NCBI GenBank assembly: GCA_016293915.1
Contig: JAEDCY010000027.1
Location: 1-34,538 of the forward strand
Reading direction: 5' to 3'
DNA length: 34,538 nt
DNA from: Treponema sp.
GTDB lineage: Bacteria > Spirochaetota > Spirochaetia > Treponematales > Treponemataceae
This document shows positions 22,937 to 30,670 of the stretch, piece after piece. The notes under the pieces were generated by a model. The model searched no databases. It was given only the letters and a program-made list of their open reading frames with translations, and was not told the DNA's origin. A program made the position numbers and the translations under genes. Within the stretch, counting starts at the first letter, position 1; every line of letters begins with the position of its first letter.

Positions 22937-23160
22937 GGCTGTTTTTATTTATAATTTTATGGATTCGTTACCGTGCACGGCACTCTGTACGCATTGCACA
23001 AAAAAAATAGAGAAGTTCGCCCTCAGGCGAAAAAGAAATTAAAGGAAAAGAAGCGACTCTTAAGTAAGCCTGTAATTCTTAACATATACTAAATATTATC
23101 ATCACTAATCATGAATGTAAAGAGAAATGCAATAATTTTTTGTTTTATGTAGATTTCTGA
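22937..23160. other. Intergenic stretch, possible terminator hairpin
   Basis: No gene seen. TTCGCC-CTCA-GGCGAA (23016-23031) is a clean hairpin; on the minus strand a run of eight T follows 8 bases later, so it may partly terminate transcription from iorB before paaK. Confidence 0.4.
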
Positions 23161-23376
23161 ATAATATACTATGATATTTTTGATAAATACCTTGTCCGTT
23201 ATTCAGGAAAGAATGTACGAACTTCTAACATGGAAACGCTTTTTACAATTTCATATTGGATTCAGTTGAAAAATGGGATTGATGTAAAATCCTTTATTGA
23301 TGAGCTTAGACCCCGTAACGGCAACCTGAATATCATCATAGAAAATTCAGATATTCAGGAAGCGCCGGTTCTATAA
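23161..23376 (+). pseudogene. 3' fragment of a DUF4956-like membrane protein gene
   Basis: 71 open codons ending at TAA 23374-23376: YDIFDKYLVRYSGKNVRTSN, METLFTISYWIQLKNG, IDVKSFIDELRPRNGNLNII. From memory this resembles the cytoplasmic C-terminal domain of DUF4956 proteins (DELRCRNGNLEI signature). The N-terminal membrane part is missing: a stop lies at 23158-23160. An internal ATG (23230) has no ribosome-binding site. It runs against the surrounding genes, so it looks like a remnant. Confidence 0.6.
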
Positions 23377-23394
23377 ATTATCTCGGGTAAAAAA

Positions 23395-23964
23395 TTACTC
23401 GCCACGACCAAGCATAAGAGCTTTTTTGTTCATCTCAAGGAACTGTGGTTTAACTAGCTTTTCAATTGCAGCCATCCAGGCTTCTACCGGGAAGTCCATA
23501 TAGCGCGAAAGGCGCCCCATCAAAACGATGTTCACGCTCTTTGCAGTTCCTGCCTGCTCAGCAAGAGTGAGACAATCAAGAGCATCAACCTTAATGCCAG
23601 CCTCCACCATCTTGCCAACCAAATCCTCAGGATACTCAGCCGCGCCAGTAATTACAGGCATAGGGTCAATCTTCTGAGTGTTCACAACAATCTGACCGTC
23701 TGCCTTAAGCCATTCTGTATAGCGGGCAGCCTCAAGCAGCTCAAAAGAAACAATAAAATCAGCCTCTCCCTTATCAACGATTGGTGAATAAACCTTGTCG
23801 CCGTAGCGGACATAAGTCACAACCGAACCGCCGCGCTGGCTCATTCCGTGAACCTCGCTAACCTTTACATCAAAACCCGCATCAAGCAGAACCTGTCCCA
23901 AAGTTTTAGACGCAAGCAAAGCCCCCTGACCGCCCACGCCAACTATCATAATATTTTTTACCAT
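23395..23964 (-). CDS. iorB: Indolepyruvate:ferredoxin oxidoreductase, beta subunit
   Basis: 189 residues from ATG 23964 (GGAG 6 bases upstream). Family blocks: IMIVGVGGQGALLASKTLGQVLLDAGFDVKVSEVHGMSQRGGSVVTYVRYG, GEADFIVSFELLEAARY and the C-terminal helical part. This is the gamma-type domain of 2-oxo-acid:ferredoxin oxidoreductases. It pairs with IorA to convert aryl-pyruvates to aryl-acetyl-CoA, reducing ferredoxin. It is separated from iorA by 189 bases holding two dispersed repeats, an unusual gap for partner subunits. Confidence 0.92.
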   Translation of the reverse strand: MVKNIMIVGVGGQGALLASKTLGQVLLDAGFDVKVSEVHGMSQRGGSVVTYVRYGDKVYSPIVDKGEADFIVSFELLEAARYTEWLKADGQIVVNTQKIDPMPVITGAAEYPEDLVGKMVEAGIKVDALDCLTLAEQAGTAKSVNIVLMGRLSRYMDFPVEAWMAAIEKLVKPQFLEMNKKALMLGRGE

Positions 23965-23983
23965 AATATTCTCCAATTCATAG

Positions 23984-24064
23984 AGGAGGGGGAAGTCTCC
24001 CCCTGCGCCCGCACTATGTTGCGGGCTACCCCTTCTAACGGGGGCCAGCCCCCGTAACGCCCCC
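23984..24064 (+). repeat. Dispersed intergenic repeat related to R1/R2
   Basis: AGGAGGGGGAAGTCTCCCCC hairpin start, GCGGGCTACCCC centre, AACGGGGGCC...CCCCCGTAACGCCCCC end. Lies between iorA and iorB. Confidence 0.8.
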
Positions 24065-24065
24065 A

Positions 24066-24149
24066 GTCATTGCGACCCCGAGAGTAGCGAAGGTGAAGCA
24101 ATCCATAGTCCCATAGATTGCTTCACCACTTCGTGGTTCGTAATGACGT
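24066..24149. repeat. GTCATTGCGA...GAAGCAATCC palindromic repeat
   Basis: AGTCATTGCGACC at one end and TCGTAATGACG at the other, with inner arms TGAAGCAATC and GATTGCTTCA. This type of intergenic repeat is seen in many bacteria. Confidence 0.75.
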
Positions 24150-24153
24150 ATAC

Positions 24154-25947
24154 TTACAGTGCTCCAAACTTACACATCTGACTACAAACGCCACATCCCA
24201 CACAAAGTGTTGCATCAATCTTAGCCTTGCCGCCCTTCATGCTGATTGCCGGGCAGCCAATCTTCATACACATCTTGCAGCTCTTACACTTGTCCTGATC
24301 AACTACCAGCGGCGGATTATGCTTTACTTCCTTGAGAAGTGCACAAGGGCGGCGGCTGATGATGAGGCTTGGCTCTGCAACTTCGAGTTCCTCGCGGACA
24401 GCCGCTTCACATTCTGCAATGTTGTAAGGGTCTACTACGCGAACGCGGTTAATTCCCATCGCACGGGCCAGAGCTTCAAGGTCTACGCGGCCGGCAGGGT
24501 CACCATAAAGGTTCTTTCCTGTTGTAGGATTCTGCTGATGTCCTGTCATACCAGTGATTGAGTTATCAAGCACAATTACAGTTGAATTAGACTGATTGTA
24601 AGCAATTGTCGCAAGACCGGTCATTCCCGAATGCATAAAGGTTGAGTCACCAATTACAGCAACTGATTTCTTTTCGTTTTCAGCTCCACCGGCCTTATTC
24701 CAGCCGTGAAGTCCGCTAAAGCTTGCTCCCATACAAAGAGTTACGTCCATAGCGCTGAGCGGTGCAACCGAGCCCAAAGTATAACAGCCGATATCACCGA
24801 ATACAGTAACCTTCAGTTTATTGAGGGCATAGAACATACCTCGGTGAGGGCAGCCTGCACACATAATTGGAGGGCGAACAGGAATCTGAACTCCGTCGAG
24901 TTTTTTGCCCTGTGGAAGCTCGCGACCAAAAGCAGCTGCCACAAGATTCTGACTAAACTCGCCGCAAATTGGGAACATATCTTTTCCGTGGATTTCGCAC
25001 TTAAGGCCAAGACCGCAGACAAAAGTTTCGATAATAGGATCAAGCTCTTCAACAACAATCAGCTTTTCAAGACCGTCTGCAAACTTACGAATCATATCAG
25101 TCGGAAGAGGATTTACCATACCAAGCTTCAAAATATTTACGCTGTCGCCAAGGACTTCCTTAACATACTGATAGCTTGTAGACGAAGTGATGATACCAAC
25201 TTTGTCAGACTGTACGGTGGTATCGGTGGTTGAGTAGCCCGCAGGGCGTATCGAAACCACCGCAGCCTTCTCAGCTTTTTCTATTCTATTTACACCCGAA
25301 GTCTCACTCCACTTCTCCAGATCCTTCATTCTCTGTTCTACAAAAGGATGTCGCTTAATTGCATTGGCAGGAGCCATTACATATTTAGAAATTGTTTTTT
25401 CATAAGCCTTGTGCTCAGGTACTGTGCGCTCGGCAGGCTCAGTAATACTCTGACTGTGGGCAACGCGGGTACACATCTTGTACAAAACCGGAGTATCAAA
25501 CTTCTCACTGATTTCAAAAGCCATTGCAGCAAAGCGGCGGGCTTCGTCAGCATCACTAGGCTCAAGCATTGGAACCTTTGAAGCAATTGCGTGATGACGG
25601 CTATCCTGTTCGTTCTGAGAAGAATGCATTCCAGGATCATCTGCAACACCAATAACAAGACCAGCATTTACACCTGTATAACTCATTGTATAAAGAGGGT
25701 CAGCCGCAACATTAAGACCAACGTGCTTCATACCACAGAAAGCTCTGCGTCCTGCCAGACATGCACCAAAAGCCGACTCAAGAGCAACCTTTTCATTTGG
25801 AGCCCATTCACAATAGATTTCCTTAAATCTTGCTGCTTCTTCTGTAATCTCCGTACTAGGAGTTCCCGGATAACTGGAAATAAGCTCACAGCCCGCTTCA
25901 AACAAACCACGAGCGGCTGCCGCATTTCCTAACATAAGTTGTTTCAT
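24154..25947 (-). CDS. iorA: Indolepyruvate:ferredoxin oxidoreductase, alpha subunit
   Basis: 597 residues. N-terminal pyrimidine-binding domain (MLGNAAAARGLFEAGCELISSYPGTPSTEI), thiamine-diphosphate domain with CAGCPHRGMFYAL, GDIGCYTLG, GDSTFMHSGMTGLATIAYNQ and VLDNSITGMTGHQ (about 360-465), and a C-terminal ferredoxin tail (CKSCKMCMKIGCP and CVGCGVCSQMCKFG). Acts with IorB on aryl-2-oxo acids. Residues about 229-246 (VVSIRPAGYSTTDTTVQ) are encoded by a GGTGGTTGAG-type palindrome inserted in frame in the linker between domains, apparently without breaking the gene. AAGGGA precedes the ATG. A MITE lies about 90 bases upstream. Confidence 0.94.
   Translation of the reverse strand: MKQLMLGNAAAARGLFEAGCELISSYPGTPSTEITEEAARFKEIYCEWAPNEKVALESAFGACLAGRRAFCGMKHVGLNVAADPLYTMSYTGVNAGLVIGVADDPGMHSSQNEQDSRHHAIASKVPMLEPSDADEARRFAAMAFEISEKFDTPVLYKMCTRVAHSQSITEPAERTVPEHKAYEKTISKYVMAPANAIKRHPFVEQRMKDLEKWSETSGVNRIEKAEKAAVVSIRPAGYSTTDTTVQSDKVGIITSSTSYQYVKEVLGDSVNILKLGMVNPLPTDMIRKFADGLEKLIVVEELDPIIETFVCGLGLKCEIHGKDMFPICGEFSQNLVAAAFGRELPQGKKLDGVQIPVRPPIMCAGCPHRGMFYALNKLKVTVFGDIGCYTLGSVAPLSAMDVTLCMGASFSGLHGWNKAGGAENEKKSVAVIGDSTFMHSGMTGLATIAYNQSNSTVIVLDNSITGMTGHQQNPTTGKNLYGDPAGRVDLEALARAMGINRVRVVDPYNIAECEAAVREELEVAEPSLIISRRPCALLKEVKHNPPLVVDQDKCKSCKMCMKIGCPAISMKGGKAKIDATLCVGCGVCSQMCKFGAL
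25214..25262 (-). repeat. Palindromic repeat inside iorA
   Basis: GGTGGTATC followed by GGTGGTTGAGTAGCCC...GGGCGTATCGAAACCACC. It is a member of the same family as 22843-22936, read in frame in iorA. Confidence 0.85.
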
Positions 25948-26033
25948 TGTTTTCCCTTATAAAATAAAAAATGATTTTTAAGTGAGAATACAATTTTACA
26001 GCGATTTTAAAGAATGGTAAAGACAAGATAATA

Positions 26034-26124
26034 CAGGGCCTCCGCATTATAAACAAAAATCCGAATTTTTGGCTTCCAGTCACGGTTGCGTGATTCAAAA
26101 CCGCGCAATAATGCGGAAGCCCTG
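26034..26124. mobile_element. MITE-like element (91 bp) with 10-bp target duplication
   Basis: Terminal inverted repeats CAGGGCCTCCGCATTAT and ATAATGCGGAAGCCCTG (16/17 complementary). Perfect 10-bp direct repeats CAAGATAATA flank it (26024-26033 and 26125-26134). Inside are two small hairpins (CAAAAAT/ATTTTTG, CACG/CGTG). No coding capacity, so it must move with a transposase encoded elsewhere. Confidence 0.92.
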
Positions 26125-26163
26125 CAAGATAATACTACAATTTAATTTTACTAAAGTTTTTAA

Positions 26164-26192
26164 TTGACACTTAATACGCCATAGAATATACT
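26164..26192 (+). promoter_or_regulatory. Promoter of the 26211 gene
   Basis: TTGACA (26164-26169), 17-base spacer, TATACT (26187-26192); the ATG is 18 bases further, so the leader is very short. Confidence 0.75.
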
Positions 26193-26210
26193 CAAACAAA
26201 GGTATAGGCA

Positions 26211-26711
26211 ATGGAACATTCCCAGGCTATAGAAAAAATACTACCAGCATTCGAGCGGTATTACACAATAAAAAAAGATGAAGTTACACAGCCTTTTTGT
26301 GCAGAAGCTGAATTCCGCTCACACAATGAGCAGTATTTTCTTGTGCGCTCAGCTCATATTGCAGATCTTGATTCAAATGAATTCGTTTTTTTTGCAGATT
26401 GCGAAGAACTTACAGAAGAACTTCTTTCTGATTTTGTAACCACTGCCTGGGAAACAGGTCTTTCCCGGGTACGCCCACATTCAGGACACCGCAATTCCGA
26501 CATCTCCCTTATTATCTTTACTGAAAAAATCTCAGACGAAGTCAAAATTAAAATCAAAAAAACAAAGCTTTACAAATCATATAAATTCAGTTTTCACGGC
26601 TGGAGCAATTTTAAGCTTGCCGTCTGCAGTCTTTCCGAAATGACAGCATATTCAAATCGTCATGGAAAAGATTTTGCAAAGCTTATTATAAAGAATATAA
26701 AAAATCCGTGA
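26211..26711 (+). CDS. Conserved-looking protein of unknown function
   Basis: 166 residues, soluble, no signal or membrane segment. Notable stretches are AEAEFRSHNEQYFLVRSAHI, NEFVFFADCEELTEELLSDF, TAWETGLSRVRPHSGHRNSDISLIIFTEKI and YKSYKFSFHGWSNFKLAVCSL. I recall similar proteins in other gut anaerobes but know no function, so none is given. It has its own promoter, a 10-12 base leader with AAAGG, and lies 118 bases upstream of cstA on the same strand. Co-transcription with cstA is possible but a hairpin lies between them. Confidence 0.75.
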   Translation: MEHSQAIEKILPAFERYYTIKKDEVTQPFCAEAEFRSHNEQYFLVRSAHIADLDSNEFVFFADCEELTEELLSDFVTTAWETGLSRVRPHSGHRNSDISLIIFTEKISDEVKIKIKKTKLYKSYKFSFHGWSNFKLAVCSLSEMTAYSNRHGKDFAKLIIKNIKNP

Positions 26712-26747
26712 TGGTTTTTTATCGAGGACTTTTTACAAGCCCTCAAA

Positions 26748-26792
26748 ACGATGGAGCAAGGCTTTAAGCGTCAGCATGCTTTGCCCCGTCGT
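26748..26792 (+). promoter_or_regulatory. Long leader hairpin upstream of cstA
   Basis: 15-base arms ACGATGGAGCAAGGC (26748-26762) and GCTTTGCCCCGTCGT (26778-26792): 12 Watson-Crick pairs, 2 G-U and 1 mismatch around a 15-base loop. No T-run follows, so a control or repeat structure is as likely as a terminator. Confidence 0.45.
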
Positions 26793-26829
26793 ATATATTG
26801 TTAACGAATTTACGAGGAGGTAAGTTCAA

Positions 26830-28545
26830 ATGACAGCATTATTAATCATTATTGCTGCAATTGTTTTGCTTCTGGCCGGCTATGTTTTTTATGGCTCATG
26901 GCTTGCAAAACAGTGGGGAATTGACCCTACAAGAAAAACACCGGCTAACGAAAAAACTGACGGTGTAGATTACGTTCCGGCAAAGCCTGCCGTTTTGATG
27001 GGACATCACTTCTCATCTATCGCAGGTGCAGGTCCTATTAACGGCCCTATTCAGGCTGCAGTTTTCGGATGGGTTCCAGTATTCCTGTGGTGTGTTGTCG
27101 GAGGTATTTTCTTCGGCGGTCTTCAGGACTTTGGTTCTCTTTTTGCTTCACTCCGCCACGACGGAAAATCTGTTGGTGAAATTATTAAGTCTTCTATGGG
27201 CTCAAGAGCAAAGAAGCTTTTCATCATTTTTGCTCTTCTCGTACTTATTCTTGTAATTGCATCTTTCGTAAATGTTGTAGCAGGAACTTTCTTTACTGCT
27301 GCAGACGCTGTTAAGACTTTCGGATTTGTTACTAACCCAACTGGTGCTCAGTCTACAGCTATGATTTCTCTTTTGTTCATTGTACTTGCCATCGTATACG
27401 GAATTCTTACAAACAAGTGTGGTCTTAAGACTCTTCCAGCTACAATCATTGGTATTGCAGGAATCGTTCTTATCACAATTCTTGGTTTGAAAGTTGGTTT
27501 CGCAATGACACGTACTGCATGGATTGTATTCATCGGTATCTATATTGCAGTTGCTTCTCTTGTTCCTGTATGGATTCTTCTTCAGCCACGCGATTACCTT
27601 TCATCATTCCTTCTTTACGCTATGATGGCTCTTGCTTTGATTGGTATCGTAGCTTCTGCTATCACTGGCAATGCAACCTTCAACATTCCTGCATTCACAG
27701 GATGGAAAACCGGTCTCGGAACTATGTTCCCTGCTTTGTTCATCACAGTAGCTTGTGGTGCATGTTCTGGTTTCCACTCATTGATTTCTACAGGTACTTC
27801 TTCTAAGCAGCTCGATAACGAAAAAAATGCAAAGGCTATCGGTTACGGTTCAATGCTTATTGAATCTGCACTTGGTATCATTTCTTTGATTGCTGTTGGT
27901 ATGGTATTCGAAAAATATAAGACTGGCGGATTCGGCTCTCCATCTGCAGCCTTTGGTGCAGGTCTTGCAGTTCTCTTTGGAAAAGAAGGTTCTGGTGTTT
28001 ATAACACAATCTATGCTCTTCTTACTCTTGCAGTTTCTGTATTTGCTTTGACCTCTCTTGATACTGGTACGCGTTTGAGCCGCTTCATGTTCTCTGAACT
28101 CTTCCTTAAGGAAGGAGAAGCAAGCTGGAAAGACGTTAAGGGAATCCGCAAGCTTCTTGCTAACCCATTGTTCGGTACAGGACTTATGGTTCTTATTGGT
28201 TGTATCCTTGGTGGTCTTAAGCTTTCTGCAATCTGGGGACTCTTTGGTGCTGCTAACCAGCTGCTCGCAGGTATTGCTTTGATGGCAGTTGCTGCATGGC
28301 TTGGTAATGCAGGCAAGAACAACAAGATGTTCTTCATTCCAATGATTTTCATGCTTGCTGCTACATTAACTTCACTTGTTCTTACTATTGTTAAGAAGAT
28401 TGGAGCTATGGCTGCTGGTGCACAGGGTGCATTCTTCTGGGGCAACTGGTTCCAGTTGATTTTCGCTCTTGCTATGGCAGTACTCGCTGTTATCCTTGTT
28501 ATTGAAGGAGTACAGACATTTACTAAGCAGGCTAAGAAAGCCTAA
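26830..28545 (+). CDS. cstA: CstA-family transporter
   Basis: 571 residues, an integral membrane protein with many hydrophobic segments. Family blocks: VPAKPAVLMGHHFSSIAGAGPINGPIQAA (about 50-77), VFLWCVVGGIFFGGLQDFGSLFASLRHDGKSVGEI, VACGACSGFHSLISTGTSSKQLDNEKNAKAIGYGSMLIESALGIISLIA, LTSLDTGTRLSRFMFSE. CstA/BtsT proteins import pyruvate or peptides with H+; which substrate applies here is open. Strong GAGGAGG ribosome-binding site. Codon use is narrow (CTT, TCT, GGT), suggesting high expression. The stop TAA lies inside the 23-bp element at 28539-28561. Confidence 0.93.
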   Translation: MTALLIIIAAIVLLLAGYVFYGSWLAKQWGIDPTRKTPANEKTDGVDYVPAKPAVLMGHHFSSIAGAGPINGPIQAAVFGWVPVFLWCVVGGIFFGGLQDFGSLFASLRHDGKSVGEIIKSSMGSRAKKLFIIFALLVLILVIASFVNVVAGTFFTAADAVKTFGFVTNPTGAQSTAMISLLFIVLAIVYGILTNKCGLKTLPATIIGIAGIVLITILGLKVGFAMTRTAWIVFIGIYIAVASLVPVWILLQPRDYLSSFLLYAMMALALIGIVASAITGNATFNIPAFTGWKTGLGTMFPALFITVACGACSGFHSLISTGTSSKQLDNEKNAKAIGYGSMLIESALGIISLIAVGMVFEKYKTGGFGSPSAAFGAGLAVLFGKEGSGVYNTIYALLTLAVSVFALTSLDTGTRLSRFMFSELFLKEGEASWKDVKGIRKLLANPLFGTGLMVLIGCILGGLKLSAIWGLFGAANQLLAGIALMAVAAWLGNAGKNNKMFFIPMIFMLAATLTSLVLTIVKKIGAMAAGAQGAFFWGNWFQLIFALAMAVLAVILVIEGVQTFTKQAKKA

Positions 28546-28561
28546 AATCGAAAATCCGTTA
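28539..28561 (+). repeat. 23-bp stop-codon element, copy 2
   Basis: Identical to the minus-strand copy at 16205-16227. It contains the cstA stop codon and continues into ATAAATGG as copy 1 continues into AAAAATGG. Confidence 0.85.
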
Positions 28562-28834
28562 TAAATGGCTCAGAGGCAAGCTGTGCTTGCCGACTTTATA
28601 ATAAATAAAAAATCCGGGTGCTCCCGTAAAAAATTGTTGCCCACGGATTATATGGTAAAGCTAAAAATTGCTTCCGCAATTTTCTTAACGCTTTGCTATA
28701 TAACACCGGCCGCCAGCGACCTTACACATGTTGTCGACAGGCATTTTTTACTACGCATCCGGATTTTTTTATTTATTTCCAGTTATTTTTTACGTTAGCA
28801 AAATCGAAGCCGTGTAACGTTAGATTCTTAAGAT
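28562..28834. other. Structured intergenic stretch after cstA
   Basis: No gene supported. Several hairpins: GGCAAGC-TGT-GCTTGCC (about 28575-28591), nested AATCCG.../...CGGATT around CGGG/CCCG (28609-28650), and AAAATTGC-TTCC-GCAATTTT (28664-28683). The block may be a repeat tail plus the convergent terminators for cstA and the aldo/keto reductase gene. Confidence 0.5.
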
Positions 28835-29950
28835 TTACGCGAACATTGAGCTTACAGTCTTCAACTGTTCAATAATGCTGATTTTCTGAGGGCAGTGACC
28901 TTCGCAATTACCACAGCCAACGCATTCAGCAGGATTTCCAGACTTTTTAAGCTCTTCGTTATAGTGCCACTTGTAAGAAGCAACTCCATAACGTTTTGAT
29001 TCATTATAAAGCTCAAACATGCGCGGAATATTAATATTCTGAGGACAGCCTCCGTTAGTCTCATCTACGCAGTAACGGCAGCCTGTACACGGAATTGCAA
29101 TTGTAGATTTAATAAGATCCGCAGCTTTTTGAACACAAGCCTGTTCTTCTGCATTGAGCGGAACAAAATCTTTCATGTAGCTCATGTTGTCTTTCAGCTG
29201 TTCCATATTGCTCATACCGCTAAGTACAACAAGAATATTATCCATGCTTGCACAGTAGCGGACAGCCCAGCTTGCAACACTTGCCTTTGGATTGTAATCA
29301 GTAAAAATCTTTTTCGCATCCGGCATAATATTTGCAAGGCTGCCACCCTTAATTGGCTCCATTACAGAAACAGGAATTCCATAACGTTTACAGATTTCGT
29401 AACACTTGCGGCTCTGAACATTGTCACTTTCCCAGTCAATATAATTTATCTGCAGCTGAACAAGTTCAACTTCCGGGTGCTTACTCAACATCATTTCCAA
29501 AGCCTCTGCAGAATCATGAAAGCTGAAACCAGGATGCTTGATTTTTCCTTCCTTCTTCATTTTCTGCATCCATTCAAAGGCACCAAGTTTTTCTGCAGTT
29601 GCAAAAACTTCACGATTCAAAGCATGCAAAAAATAATAATCAAAATATTCTACGCCACATTTTTTCAACTGTTCGTCAAAAGTTTTCTGAAGGTCAGCCG
29701 GGTCAGTTTTTCCCCAGAGCGGCATTTTACTAACAACCTGAAATTTTTCACGCGGATACCTTTTTGCAACAAGTTCACCAAATACACGCTCAGAAAATCC
29801 GCCATGATATACCCATGCAGTATCAAAATAAGAAAAACCTTCTGCCATGTAAGCATCAATCATTTCACGAGTCTTTTCCAGATCAATGTTGCCCCAAGTT
29901 TTATCTTCCGAATAAGGAAGTCTCATTAAACCAAAGCCGAGTTTCTTCAA
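28835..29950 (-). CDS. Aldo/keto reductase with C-terminal 4Fe-4S domain
   Basis: 371 residues. An AKR barrel with the usual tetrad: D in YFDTAW, Y in WVYHGG, K in VVSKMPL, H in YYFLHAL. The C-terminal part carries CTGCRYCVDETNGGCP (about 290-305) and CVGCGNCEGHCPQKISI (about 340-357), as in the ferredoxin-like oxidoreductase group of AKRs common in anaerobes. The substrate is unknown. The start ATG 29950 is followed by KKLGFGLMRLP, typical of the subgroup. Upstream lies a dispersed repeat (29974-30072) rather than an obvious promoter. Confidence 0.9.
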   Translation of the reverse strand: MKKLGFGLMRLPYSEDKTWGNIDLEKTREMIDAYMAEGFSYFDTAWVYHGGFSERVFGELVAKRYPREKFQVVSKMPLWGKTDPADLQKTFDEQLKKCGVEYFDYYFLHALNREVFATAEKLGAFEWMQKMKKEGKIKHPGFSFHDSAEALEMMLSKHPEVELVQLQINYIDWESDNVQSRKCYEICKRYGIPVSVMEPIKGGSLANIMPDAKKIFTDYNPKASVASWAVRYCASMDNILVVLSGMSNMEQLKDNMSYMKDFVPLNAEEQACVQKAADLIKSTIAIPCTGCRYCVDETNGGCPQNINIPRMFELYNESKRYGVASYKWHYNEELKKSGNPAECVGCGNCEGHCPQKISIIEQLKTVSSMFA

Positions 29951-29973
29951 AATATGCTCCTATAAAATTTGTA

Positions 29974-30072
29974 AGGAGGGGAAAGTCTCCCCCTCGCTCC
30001 AGCCCTGGTAGTTTCGACAAGCTCAACCACCAGGTCTTACGCTACCCTCTCGCCTAAGGGCTGCTGCCCTTA
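29974..30072 (+). repeat. Dispersed intergenic repeat related to R1/R2
   Basis: AGGAGGGGAAAGTCTCCCCC start and CTCGCTCC, then a nested GGTAGTTTCGACAAGCTCAA palindrome (30007-30034), CGCTACCCTC, and AAGGGCTGCTGCCCTT end. Its layout is the same as R1/R2, including the nested insertion. Confidence 0.8.
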
Positions 30073-30169
30073 AGAACCTGCTTCCATTATAAGTGAGAAA
30101 TTATTATTCGTGTTGTAAAAAATGATACTTAAATTGTAAGAAAACAAAAAAAATATTAATGAGCTATTG

Positions 30170-30628
30170 TCAGAAACGGGCTGTTATTTTCTTAAGAAGT
30201 GCAGTGCAACCTTCCATTATATCATCATAAGTCTGGTCAAAATTGCCTGTATACCAGGGATCTGCAATATCTCGAGTTTTACCTGCAAAAGATAAAAGCC
30301 GAACGATTTTATGCTGATCATCAGGTTCCCACCAGCGGTTCATGTAGTAAACATTCTCGTCGTCCATGGCAACAAGATAATCATATTTGTCGTAATCGGC
30401 ATTGGTAATCTGGCGGGCAGCGCGGCGGGTAAAAGGAATTCCCATTTCGCGAAGTTTTGTGCGGGTGCCATAGTGAATGTCATTCCCGATTTCTTCGCGG
30501 CTGGTTGCGGCAGATTCAATTAAAAACTCGTGCTCAAGGCCTGCTCGTCGCACGAGTTCTTTCATAACAAACTCTGCCATTGGGGAACGGCAAATGTTCC
30601 CGTGGCAGACAAATAATATTCTGGTCAT
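30170..30628 (-). CDS. Low-molecular-weight protein tyrosine phosphatase
   Basis: 152 residues from ATG 30628 (a TTG at 30637 is possible). The P-loop VCHGNICRSPMAEFV holds the catalytic Cys and Arg (CX5R-type), and DPWYTGNFDQTYDDI carries the general-acid Asp. In bacteria these enzymes dephosphorylate tyrosine kinases of polysaccharide export or small substrates; no kinase gene is in the window. It follows gltX by about 40 bases. The GGAGG upstream sits in a CCTCCGG/CCGGAGG hairpin, a copy of a dispersed repeat, which may lower translation. Confidence 0.93.
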   Translation of the reverse strand: MTRILFVCHGNICRSPMAEFVMKELVRRAGLEHEFLIESAATSREEIGNDIHYGTRTKLREMGIPFTRRAARQITNADYDKYDYLVAMDDENVYYMNRWWEPDDQHKIVRLLSFAGKTRDIADPWYTGNFDQTYDDIMEGCTALLKKITARF

Positions 30629-30670
30629 ATACAACAAACTGTCATCCTCCGGCTTGACCGGAGGAGCTAC

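Noticed and set aside
22937..23160. tRNA gene search in the longer gaps
   Set aside because: No cloverleaf, T-loop GGTTCGAATC-type or CCA signal was seen here or in other gaps.
28565..28798. 77-codon plus-strand open frame after cstA
   Set aside because: It runs through hairpin-rich repeat DNA, has no ribosome-binding site and shows no protein-like pattern.
29129..29929. 266-codon plus-strand open frame
   Set aside because: Antisense to the aldo/keto reductase gene, with typical shadow composition.
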